Origin: Bacteroidota bacterium
GTDB taxonomy: Bacteria; Bacteroidota; Bacteroidia; Flavobacteriales; Weeksellaceae
Length of the DNA stretch: 6,843 bases
Assembly: GCA_023433225.1 (NCBI GenBank)
Contig: JAEZDQ010000128.1
Location: forward strand, 1-6,843
Direction: 5' to 3'
The position numbers were made by a program, and so were the translations under genes. Under the pieces are notes generated by a model, which was given only the letters and a program-made list of their open reading frames with translations, did no database searches and had not been told where the DNA came from. Positions 1-6,532 of the stretch are shown piece after piece. The first letter of the stretch is position 1. The number at the start of each line of letters is the position of its first letter.

Positions 1-858
1 CGATAAAATATCGCTGTCATCCAATTCCACAAAAAAGTTCAGTTCATCCTCGTTCGCGGTTTCTGTTTTTTTGGAAAGAAAGTAATTCAGGGTTTCGGAG
101 GTGGAATCCGTCCCCAGTTCTTTTGCCCTTTTGAGTGCTTGGGTCAAGAAAACTTCGGCTGAAAAAGAAGTTTTATGGTTATAAACCTGCCAATACATAA
201 ACATTCTGGCGATTAAATATTTTTCGACCGAATAAATTCCCTTCAAATCGATAACCAATTCATCGTTGACGACATTCAACGTAGAAATAATCCTTTCCGG
301 ATTGATGTTTCCTTCCACCACACCCGTAAAAAAGCTGTCGCGCTTCAAATAATCCAATCGATCCATATCCAATTGACTGGATACCAATTGCGTCAAAAAT
401 TTACGAGGGTGTTTTCCTTTGAAAATTTCGATGGCTAAATCCAATTCACCTGAAAAATCGACATTCAACAATTCCATCAACCGCAGTGAAATGTGCTCAT
501 GGGTAAGGCCTTCGATCAATGTTTTTTCCAAAGTATGGGAATACGGCCCGTGGCCGATGTCGTGGAGTAAAATCGCGCAATAAACCCCGTTTTCCTCTTC
601 CGCGGAAATTTCAACATTTTTCAAACGCAAAGTTTCCACCGCTTTCTGCATCAGGTGCAGCGCACCCAAAGCATGGTGAAAACGGGAATGCCTTGCGCCC
701 GGATAAACCAACTCCGTCATTCCGGTTTGGCATATTCTTCGCAAACGTTGGAAGAACCGATGTTGGATGAGGTCAAAAATTAATTCGTTGGGAATGCTAA
801 TAAATCCGTGTACCGGATCGTTAAATACTTTGAGTTTATTTAGATTTAGATACTCCAA
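1..858 (-). CDS. HD-domain phosphohydrolase (COG1078/dNTPase-like), 3' end outside window
   Basis: Predicted metal-dependent HD-superfamily phosphohydrolase, probably cytosolic and acting on a nucleotide; the substrate is not known. The window holds 286 codons and lacks the C-terminus. The near N-terminus has the family block NDPVHGFI (residues 13-20). The HD site follows: RFHHALG (59-65, with His62 the likely first metal ligand), LLHDIGHGPYSH (97-108, His99-Asp100) and the DMDRLDYLKRD segment (164-174), where Asp166 matches the fourth ligand of the SAMHD1/dNTPase family. These equivalences come from memory of the family. The start is TTG at 858: a TAA lies in frame at 870-868, no ATG lies between, and the first in-frame ATG (720) would remove the conserved N-terminal block. 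It is divergent from porX across 49 bp. The family assignment is firm; the activity is inferred. Confidence 0.9.
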   Translation of the reverse strand, partial: MEYLNLNKLKVFNDPVHGFISIPNELIFDLIQHRFFQRLRRICQTGMTELVYPGARHSRFHHALGALHLMQKAVETLRLKNVEISAEEENGVYCAILLHDIGHGPYSHTLEKTLIEGLTHEHISLRLMELLNVDFSGELDLAIEIFKGKHPRKFLTQLVSSQLDMDRLDYLKRDSFFTGVVEGNINPERIISTLNVVNDELVIDLKGIYSVEKYLIARMFMYWQVYNHKTSFSAEVFLTQALKRAKELGTDSTSETLNYFLSKKTETANEDELNFFVELDDSDILS

Positions 859-875
859 AATTGAAGTTTAAATTT

Positions 876-901
876 TTTAACAGAATACAAATTTAACAGA
901 A
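876..901. repeat. Tandem 10-bp direct repeat TTTAACAGAA in divergent promoter region
   Basis: TTTAACAGAA occurs exactly at 876-885 and 892-901, a period of 16 bp, and fills most of the 49-bp spacer between the HD-domain gene and porX. The second copy overlaps the predicted -7 element of the leftward gene and ends 6 bp before the porX start. Paired direct repeats in such a position can be a regulator binding site. The spacer is AT-rich, so a chance duplication is possible. Confidence 0.4.
888..895 (-). promoter_or_regulatory. Putative Bacteroidota -7 element for the HD-domain gene
   Basis: Read leftward, the sequence is TAAATTTG, an exact match to the Bacteroidota sigma-ABfr -7 consensus TAnnTTTG. 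It would place the transcript start near 882, giving a leader of about 25 nt before the TTG start at 858. No clear TTG -33 element is visible at the usual 19-21 bp further upstream, so this is a partial promoter call. No comparable element is visible for porX on the other strand. Confidence 0.35.
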
Positions 902-907
902 AAAACC

Positions 908-2458
908 ATGGCACTGAAAATTTTATGGATTGATGACGAAATCGATTTACTGAAGCCGCACGCGATTTTCCTCGAAAAAAAAGGATATGAAACCCAAATG
1001 ATTAACAATGCGACAGATGCACTGGAAATCATACCCAACGAAAATTTCGCTGCGGTGCTCATCGACGAGAACATGCCCGGAATGGGCGGTTTGGAAGCTT
1101 TGCAGAAAATCAAAGAAATCAAACCGCAACTTCCCATCGTGATGATTACCAAAAACGAAGAAGAACACATCATGGAAGAAGCCATCGGTTCGCACATTGC
1201 CGATTACCTCATCAAACCCGTGAACCCCAACCAGATTTTACTCAGCTTAAAAAAGATTCTCGATAGCACAAAAATCATTACTGAGAAAGCCGTTGTCAAT
1301 TACCAACAGGAATTTCGGTCGATTTCTATGGACATGATGAATGCCCGTGATTTTGAAGAATGGCGCGACATTTACAAAAAACTCGTTTTCTGGGAACTGG
1401 AACTCGAAAACATCCAAGACGGTGAAATGGCTAAAATCCTCGAAGCCCAAAAAGAAGAAGCCAATTCATCCTTTTTCAAATTCGTTGAACGGAATTATTA
1501 TGACTGGCTGCATTCCAATGACGGCCCGGAATTGTCCCATACCGTATTTAAAAATTACGCCAAGCCTCATTTGTCCAAAGACGAAAATACTTTGCTCATC
1601 ATGGTGGACAACCTCCGCTACGACCAGTGGAAAGCCATCGAACCGCTCTTCAATCAATATTACAATGTGGAAAAAGAGCAAATGTATTACAGCATCTTGC
1701 CTTCAGCTACACAATATGCCCGGAATGCGTTTTTCGCAGGAATGATGCCTTCCGAAATCGAAAAAAGATTTCCGAATTATTGGTTGAATGACCCCGATGA
1801 CGGTAATAAAAACCAATTCGAAAAAGAGTTTCTGGATGACCAGATGAAAAGATTGGGGCTTTCTGATTTGAGTACCCAATATTTCAAAATACTGAATTCC
1901 GATTTCGAAAAGAAAATTTTGGACGATTTCCATCAATACAGAAATAAAAACCTAACGGTCATCGTTTACAACTTCATTGACATTCTTTCGCACGCAAAAA
2001 CCGATAACCGGATTGTCAGCCAGATGATTCGTGACGACAAAACCTATCGTTCCACGACACGAAACTGGTTCCAAAATTCTTATTTATTGCAAATTGTACG
2101 AAAGGCTGCGTCCGAAGGCATGAAAATTCTACTCACCACCGACCATGGAACCATTTTCGTAAAAAAACCTTCTCAAGTCGTAGGCGACCGCGAAACCAGC
2201 ACCAACCTGCGATACAAAATGGGTCGGAAATTACAATATGAAGAACGGGATGTTTTTGCCATCGACAATGCCGAAGATTATTACCTGCCCAAGGTCAACG
2301 TAAGTTCGAAATACATCTTTGCCAAAGAAGATGTCTTTTTGGCTTATCCGAAAAATTACAACCATTACGTGAATTATTACAAAGAAACCTACCAGCATGG
2401 CGGCGTTTCCATGGAAGAAATGATCATTCCTTTTGTAACTTTGACGCCAAAGGCCTAA
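908..2458 (+). CDS. porX: PorX, response regulator with PglZ domain (type IX secretion regulation)
   Basis: Cytosolic regulator of the two-component system controlling type IX secretion genes in Bacteroidota; its usual partner kinase PorY is not in the window. The receiver domain (residues 3-120) opens with the PorX-typical ILWIDDEID and has the acidic pair Asp9/Asp10, phosphoacceptor Asp53 (LIDENMPG), Thr81 and Lys103 (LIKPV). A helical linker leads to a PglZ domain of the alkaline phosphatase superfamily (about 225-516): MVDNLRYD (Asp234), LPSATQYARNAF (Thr268, candidate nucleophile), FIDILSHA (Asp358, His362), TTDHG (Asp412, His413) and QHGGVSMEEM (His497). All expected metal and catalytic positions are present, so it should be active. 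Other PorX proteins are reported to be phosphodiesterases acting on small oligonucleotides. The length of 516 residues is normal. First gene of a rightward set, 9 bp before tsaE. Confidence 0.96.
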   Translation: MALKILWIDDEIDLLKPHAIFLEKKGYETQMINNATDALEIIPNENFAAVLIDENMPGMGGLEALQKIKEIKPQLPIVMITKNEEEHIMEEAIGSHIADYLIKPVNPNQILLSLKKILDSTKIITEKAVVNYQQEFRSISMDMMNARDFEEWRDIYKKLVFWELELENIQDGEMAKILEAQKEEANSSFFKFVERNYYDWLHSNDGPELSHTVFKNYAKPHLSKDENTLLIMVDNLRYDQWKAIEPLFNQYYNVEKEQMYYSILPSATQYARNAFFAGMMPSEIEKRFPNYWLNDPDDGNKNQFEKEFLDDQMKRLGLSDLSTQYFKILNSDFEKKILDDFHQYRNKNLTVIVYNFIDILSHAKTDNRIVSQMIRDDKTYRSTTRNWFQNSYLLQIVRKAASEGMKILLTTDHGTIFVKKPSQVVGDRETSTNLRYKMGRKLQYEERDVFAIDNAEDYYLPKVNVSSKYIFAKEDVFLAYPKNYNHYVNYYKETYQHGGVSMEEMIIPFVTLTPKA

Positions 2459-2467
2459 TTTTTCAAA

Positions 2468-2872
2468 ATGAGATTTAAAATTAAAAATAGAGTTGAACTT
2501 CCTCAGCTTGCAAAAGATATCCTATCAAATTTGAAACACAAAATCATCCTGTTTGAGGGCGAAATGGGCGCAGGAAAAACAACTTTGATCAAGGAAATCA
2601 TCGCAAAAATGGGAAGTGATGATGAAACAAGCAGCCCAACTTTTTCGATTGTGAACGAGTACGAAACCCAAATGGGAAAAGTTTTCCATTTTGATTTTTA
2701 CCGAATCAAATCCGAGGAAGAAGCCCTGGATTTCGGTGTGGAAGAATATTTTTATTCAGGTGATTTTTGTTTCATCGAATGGCCCGGTAAAATTGAAAAT
2801 TTAATTCCCGAAAACCACCATATTGTTAAAATTATTGCTGAAAACCGCTCCAGAAGTATTACTTTTGTGTAA
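2468..2872 (+). CDS. tsaE: TsaE, ATPase of the tRNA t6A biosynthesis complex
   Basis: Small cytosolic P-loop ATPase that works with TsaB and TsaD to make N6-threonylcarbamoyladenosine at position 37 of ANN-decoding tRNAs; ATP hydrolysis resets the TsaBD complex. At 134 residues it is of normal length. Visible motifs are the Walker A loop GEMGAGKTT (31-39), the switch-like SSPTFSIVNEY (55-65), HFDFYR (74-79, Asp76 likely Mg-related) and FIEWP (102-106). The porX stop lies 9 bp upstream and the next start 9 bp downstream, so cotranscription is likely. The leader TTTTTCAAA has no Shine-Dalgarno sequence, which is normal in this phylum. tsaB and tsaD are not in the window. Confidence 0.96.
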   Translation: MRFKIKNRVELPQLAKDILSNLKHKIILFEGEMGAGKTTLIKEIIAKMGSDDETSSPTFSIVNEYETQMGKVFHFDFYRIKSEEEALDFGVEEYFYSGDFCFIEWPGKIENLIPENHHIVKIIAENRSRSITFV

Positions 2873-2881
2873 TTTTAGAAG

Positions 2882-4087
2882 ATGGAACACAGCGGGATTT
2901 ACACGCCTTTTTCGCGCCAAGAACTGATGCCAAAAGAAGAACGACTGGAAGTCCTTCATTCGGAAGGGAAAATGAGCATTGGCATTCCGAAGGAAACCCA
3001 TTACCAAGAAAAAAGGGTTTGCCTTTCGCCCGATGCCGTTCAGGTTTTGGTTGCCAACGGGCACGAAATCACAGTAGAAACCGGTGCCGGCGATGGAGCC
3101 AATTATTCAGACCAAGAGTATTCAGAAGCCGGAGCGAAGATTTCGTATAATTCACAGGAAGTATTTTCCAAACCGATTATCGTGAAGGTCGGCCCGCTTA
3201 CCCAAACCGAAATCGAATGGCTCAAACCCGAATCTTATTTGGTTTCGACCGTTCAAATCAATACCCGTACACGCTCTTATTTCGAAAAACTTTCGGCTAA
3301 AAAAGTTACGGCTCTTGGATTTGAGTTCATCAAGGACAACCACGGGAATTTACCCGTCGTCCGCTTACTGAGCGAAATCGCAGGTTTGACTTCCATCTTA
3401 TTGGGAGGAGAACTCATGGCGAACACCAATGGCGGAAACGGAATCCTCATGGGCGGAATCGCCGGGGTACGCCCCGCAGAAATCGTCATTTTAGGCGGAG
3501 GAACAGTCGGTGAATACGCATCTCGGGCAGCACTCGGCCTCGGTGCGAACGTCCGGGTTTTCGACAATTCGCTGAGCAGGCTCAGGAGGCTGCAAACCGA
3601 TTTGGGTGTGAGGGTTTCGACTTCCATGCTGGATCCAAAGGAATTGAGCAAATCCCTCAAACGTTGTGACATCGCCATCGGTGCGCTTCGGGGAGAGGGA
3701 AGGACTCCTTGCGTGGTCACGGAAGCCATGGTCGAAAACATGAAAAACGGTGCGGTAATCATTGACCTGAGTATTGACAATGGAGGTTGTTTTGAAACTT
3801 CAGAAATCACCACCCATGACAAACCCATTCTAATCAAACATGGCGTAATCCATTATGGTGTTACGAATATTACTTCGCGGTTTTCACGGACTTCTACCAA
3901 GGCGTTGAGCAATTTTTTCCTTCCTTATTTGCTGTCTATCGCAAAAGAAGGCGGGTTTGAACAAGTCATTCAATGTGACCGCGGCCTTCGTTCGGGGATT
4001 TATTTATACCACGGAAGGTTGACCAAAAAAAAACTCAGCGATTGGTTCGGGCTTCCTTTTCACGACATAAACTTATTGATTGTATAA
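2882..4087 (+). CDS. ald: Alanine dehydrogenase / PntA-family protein, Bacteroidota clade (catalytic His replaced)
   Basis: Member of the alanine dehydrogenase/transhydrogenase alpha family, 401 residues. True alanine dehydrogenases convert L-alanine to pyruvate and ammonia using NAD. The protein has IGIPKET (33-39), Arg45 and Lys102 (VKV), which match the substrate-binding Arg15 and Lys75 of the mycobacterial enzyme, a Rossmann loop GGGTVG (205-210) with acidic Asp228 after the second strand (NAD preference), and SIDNGGCFE (297-305) with Asp299 matching catalytic Asp270. The position of catalytic His96, however, is Gln125 (STVQINT). An extension of about 30 residues precedes the usual start; as I recall, flavobacterial homologues share it, so the ATG at 2882 is preferred over Met31 (2972). 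The purine-rich AGAAG precedes the start. Family placement is secure, but alanine dehydrogenase activity is doubtful. Cotranscribed with tsaE by spacing. Confidence 0.88.
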   Translation: MEHSGIYTPFSRQELMPKEERLEVLHSEGKMSIGIPKETHYQEKRVCLSPDAVQVLVANGHEITVETGAGDGANYSDQEYSEAGAKISYNSQEVFSKPIIVKVGPLTQTEIEWLKPESYLVSTVQINTRTRSYFEKLSAKKVTALGFEFIKDNHGNLPVVRLLSEIAGLTSILLGGELMANTNGGNGILMGGIAGVRPAEIVILGGGTVGEYASRAALGLGANVRVFDNSLSRLRRLQTDLGVRVSTSMLDPKELSKSLKRCDIAIGALRGEGRTPCVVTEAMVENMKNGAVIIDLSIDNGGCFETSEITTHDKPILIKHGVIHYGVTNITSRFSRTSTKALSNFFLPYLLSIAKEGGFEQVIQCDRGLRSGIYLYHGRLTKKKLSDWFGLPFHDINLLIV

Positions 4088-4097
4088 AAATTAAATA

Positions 4098-4116
4098 GGA
4101 GTTGGGAAAACACTCC
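4098..4116 (+). other. Small hairpin in the leader of the 125-residue protein gene
   Basis: GGAGT (4098-4102) can pair with ACTCC (4112-4116) around a 9-nt loop in the 48-bp gap after the Ald homologue. There is no U-tract after it, so it does not look like an intrinsic terminator. It could affect translation of the downstream gene or be chance; a 5-bp stem is weak. No other promoter or terminator is visible in this gap. Confidence 0.2.
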
Positions 4117-4135
4117 ATCGTAAAAAAATGAAAAA

Positions 4136-4513
4136 ATGAATTTTTGGAAAAGGTTGCGTTTTTATTTGATCGGATTCTCAATCGGTATTTGCTTCGTGCT
4201 GTTATTCTTCGGGCCCAGAGCTGTTTCATGTTCTTATTTCCCGAATTCCAGGGCATTGGAAGAAGCCAGATTCCACCCGATGACTTTCTCTGATGAGGCC
4301 GCAAAGGTAATTGAAGCCGAGAAAATAGACAGTGTTTTTATGTTCAACGAACTCCTGAAAAAAAGTAAAGTCACCAACCTCGGATCCGATGAAGTCCGTG
4401 CAACACCTTGCAGAACTTACCGCGCTGAATACCGGGAAGAAAAAGCCTTTGATTTGGTTTACGACATTTGTAAAAACAAAACCATCATCAAAGAATTGAA
4501 AAAAGTAAATTAA
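4136..4513 (+). CDS. Membrane-anchored conserved-looking protein of unknown function, 125 residues
   Basis: Not assigned to a function. A basic N-terminus (Lys5, Arg6, Arg8) leads into one hydrophobic segment (about residues 9-26), which predicts an N-in single-span protein or uncleaved signal anchor with about 100 residues outside the inner membrane. That part holds three cysteines (Cys32, Cys92, Cys112) and CSYFPNSR (32-39) just after the membrane segment. I recall flavobacterial hypothetical proteins of the same build (short anchor, then Cys-x-Tyr-x-Pro-Asn-x-Arg), possibly assigned to DUF4258, but could not confirm this. No lipobox is seen, so a lipoprotein is unlikely. The start ATG overlaps the stop of a three-codon ATG-AAA-AAA-TGA reading frame. 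It probably shares the transcript of the Ald homologue, and its stop abuts the convergent methyltransferase stop. Confidence 0.75.
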   Translation: MNFWKRLRFYLIGFSIGICFVLLFFGPRAVSCSYFPNSRALEEARFHPMTFSDEAAKVIEAEKIDSVFMFNELLKKSKVTNLGSDEVRATPCRTYRAEYREEKAFDLVYDICKNKTIIKELKKVN

Positions 4514-5374
4514 TCAGGGCTTTCTGAAAACCACCATATCTTGGTATTCAATTTTGGAAGGCGATTTAACTTCATCTTTCCAGAAACCGTCAACGATGTT
4601 CAGAATTTCCAAACCCGAACGTTCGGCCATTGCCTTGAGTTCGGCTTTGTGGATAGCGATATTGGCGGATTCGACTTTTTCACTCATCAGCTTGTAATTT
4701 CCTTTATCAACCGGAAACCGAAAGTTTTGCCGGGTGCTGATGTATTGTGCATCAGCATCTTCATAAAGAAAGAAAGTATGCAGGGATAGGCCACCCGGTT
4801 TGGTTACCCGGTTGATTTCCGTGAAATAATGTTCGATTTCAGAAATCTTCATGTGGGTGAATACGGAAAAAGAAAATGCTTTGTCAAAAGTGTCCTTTTC
4901 ATAGGGGAAGACAAAATCAGTCGCTTGTTTTTTCGATTCATTATACAAATCATTGAACAAGGGAACGTAGGTAAAATGAAAATGCGGAAAATCCTTCGCG
5001 ATTTTTTGACTGCACCAATCCACACCCTTTCTAACCACATCAAAACCCTCGTAACGAGCGGATCCGCTTAAAAATTCCGTCAAACCGATTGCAGTCCTTC
5101 CGATTCCGCTTCCGATGTCTAATACTGTGTCATTTTGCTGAAGTTGAACGAAATCTTTCAAAAGTTGAACTTGGTGCCGACCTTGTTGCACATATTTTTC
5201 GGCACTTGCCGGTGAACCCGTATAGATAAATCCTCTTGGAGGAACATATTTATGGGATTTCCCACTCAGTTTATCCATCAAATCCTTTGGGAAATAATAA
5301 AGTCGCCGGATGAAATAGCGCTGGTTGGAAGATAAATTGTACCAAATATTACGTAAACCGCTGGTTCTTTTCAT
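4514..5374 (-). CDS. Class I SAM-dependent methyltransferase, substrate unknown
   Basis: Predicted cytosolic S-adenosylmethionine-dependent methyltransferase of 286 residues. The Rossmann-type core shows motif I VLDIGSGIGR (84-93), an acidic residue after the second strand in YEGFDV (Asp112, expected to bind the SAM ribose), FDKAFSFSVFTHM (163-175) as the motif IV strand, and EINRVTKPGG (186-195) before the next strand. The first 45 residues are rich in Arg, Lys and Tyr and precede the core; they may bind a substrate or nucleic acid, but nothing specific can be read there. No substrate-defining motif was recognised, so metabolite, lipid, glycan or protein targets all remain open. It is the third gene of the leftward hpt-adk set, 6 bp after the adk stop, and ends directly against the stop of the rightward set. 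Confidence 0.88.
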   Translation of the reverse strand: MKRTSGLRNIWYNLSSNQRYFIRRLYYFPKDLMDKLSGKSHKYVPPRGFIYTGSPASAEKYVQQGRHQVQLLKDFVQLQQNDTVLDIGSGIGRTAIGLTEFLSGSARYEGFDVVRKGVDWCSQKIAKDFPHFHFTYVPLFNDLYNESKKQATDFVFPYEKDTFDKAFSFSVFTHMKISEIEHYFTEINRVTKPGGLSLHTFFLYEDADAQYISTRQNFRFPVDKGNYKLMSEKVESANIAIHKAELKAMAERSGLEILNIVDGFWKDEVKSPSKIEYQDMVVFRKP

Positions 5375-5380
5375 AAGATT

Positions 5381-5959
5381 TTAAAGAACTTTTGTGATTT
5401 CGGCAATGAGTTTGGAGGTGATTTCGGCAATCTCTCCTACTCCGTCGATTTCCACATATTTATTTTGGGCTTTGTAATGTTCGGCCACTTCATCGGTTTT
5501 GGTATAATATTCTTTGATTCGGTCACGAATAACGCTTTCATTCGCATCATCTGTCCGGCCGCTTTCTTTTCCTCTTTCCAAAAGTCGTTGAACCAATATT
5601 TCATCGTCCACTTTTAAAGAAAGGGTAACCGAAACTTCTTCTTTCAGGTCTTCTTTTAAAATCAAATCCAAAGATTCCGCTTGGGAAGTCGTTCTGGGAT
5701 AGCCGTCAAAAATATATCCGTCAAATCCTCGGTGTAATTTCAGTTCTTCCCGAAGCATATCGGTCGTTACTTCATCGGGAACCAGAAGCCCTTTATTGAT
5801 AAAGGATTGAGCAAGTTTCCCCAAATCGGTTTCGTTCTTAATGTTGTAACGGAACATATCGCCCGTGGATAATTGTTTGAGGTTGAATTTCTCTTCTAAA
5901 AATTTTGCCTGTGTACCCTTTCCGCTGCCCGGAGGGCCAAATAATACGACGTTAATCAT
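5381..5959 (-). CDS. adk: Adenylate kinase, short form
   Basis: Cytosolic enzyme that converts AMP and ATP to two ADP, setting the adenylate balance. It is 192 residues long. The P-loop GPPGSGKGT (8-16) is intact, followed by the AMP-binding STGDMFR (31-37) and FDGYPRT (84-90, Arg89; the usual form is FDGFPRT). The LID region is the short type: RGKESGRTDD (129-138) replaces the longer, often zinc-binding lid of long-form enzymes. Arg135, Arg145 and Arg147 supply the phosphate-binding arginines. Its ATG overlaps the hpt stop by four bases (ATGA at 5956-5959), so translation is probably coupled and the order is salvage (Hpt) then phosphorylation (Adk). Confidence 0.97.
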   Translation of the reverse strand: MINVVLFGPPGSGKGTQAKFLEEKFNLKQLSTGDMFRYNIKNETDLGKLAQSFINKGLLVPDEVTTDMLREELKLHRGFDGYIFDGYPRTTSQAESLDLILKEDLKEEVSVTLSLKVDDEILVQRLLERGKESGRTDDANESVIRDRIKEYYTKTDEVAEHYKAQNKYVEIDGVGEIAEITSKLIAEITKVL

Positions 5960-6516
5960 TCTTCTGTTTTGATCTGGTAAATATCCGGTAAATTCCGACC
6001 CAGCCCGTCATAGTCCAAACCATAACCGACCACGAACTTATCCGGTATCGTCAGTGCAATTAAATCAATATTTAAACTTTTCTTGTAAGCATCCGGTTTG
6101 TAGAGCAAGGTGGCTATTTTAATGCTTTTTGCGTTCTTGGTGTGGAGAATCCTGTAAAGTTCTTCCAGTGTGTTTCCGGTGTCGACGATGTCTTCCATGA
6201 TGATGACATGCCGTCCGCTGAGGTCCATGGGGATGTCCATCACAATTTCCACTTTCCCTGAAGTTTGGGTACCTTCGTAAGATTTGAGTTTTAAAAAAGA
6301 GATTTCACATTCGCCCGGATATCTTTTCAAAAAATCGCTCATAAACATCACCACTCCGTTTAAAACGCCGACAAATACGGGGATTTCACCTTTGTACTCC
6401 TCATAAATCGTGTTGGCCATTCGCCGGATTGCGTAGTCTATTTCTTCAAAAGCGATGTAGGGGACAAAAACTTTGTCGTGAATCTTAATTTCTTGCATAA
6501 GGTAGGATTCTTTCAT
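5956..6516 (-). CDS. hpt: Hypoxanthine phosphoribosyltransferase
   Basis: Cytosolic purine salvage enzyme that joins hypoxanthine (often also guanine) to PRPP, giving IMP or GMP. The type I PRTase fold is clear: GVLNGVVMF (50-58) includes the PPi loop, LKSYEGTQTSG (77-87) is the flexible loop, VIIMEDIVDTGNTL (104-117) is the PRPP motif with Glu108-Asp109, and IPDKFVVGYGLDYDG carries the base-binding lysine and valine. The length of 186 residues, or 180 from Met7, is normal. Two starts are possible: ATG at 6516 and ATG at 6498 (MQEIKIHDKVF). A predicted -7 box at 6533-6540 would leave only about a 10-nt leader for the first, so the second deserves consideration. First gene of a likely hpt-adk-methyltransferase operon. 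Confidence 0.95.
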   Translation of the reverse strand: MKESYLMQEIKIHDKVFVPYIAFEEIDYAIRRMANTIYEEYKGEIPVFVGVLNGVVMFMSDFLKRYPGECEISFLKLKSYEGTQTSGKVEIVMDIPMDLSGRHVIIMEDIVDTGNTLEELYRILHTKNAKSIKIATLLYKPDAYKKSLNIDLIALTIPDKFVVGYGLDYDGLGRNLPDIYQIKTEE

Positions 6517-6532
6517 ACATTTTATTGAAGCC

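Noticed and set aside
519..770. 83-codon plus-strand frame
   Set aside because: It is antisense to the HD motif region of the minus-strand phosphohydrolase, whose protein is clearly conserved.
871..880. AT-rich run as part of a terminator for either divergent gene
   Set aside because: Both flanking genes start here rather than end, and no GC-rich stem precedes the T-run.
877..1197. 106-codon minus-strand frame over the start of porX
   Set aside because: It is antisense to the conserved receiver domain and spans the promoter region, with no family resemblance.
1341..1745. 134-codon plus-strand frame within porX in another frame
   Set aside because: The porX frame carries all the recognisable domain motifs; this one has none.
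1600..2458. PglZ domain as a sign of a BREX or Pgl phage-defence locus
   Set aside because: The domain is fused to a phospho-receiver with the PorX signature, and no PglX, BrxA, BrxB, BrxC or BrxL-like gene is nearby.
3277..3837. 186-codon open frame on the minus strand inside the Ald homologue
   Set aside because: It lies fully antisense to a clear coding gene, has low-complexity Ser/Pro/Arg-rich composition and no recognisable motif; it is a codon-usage shadow.
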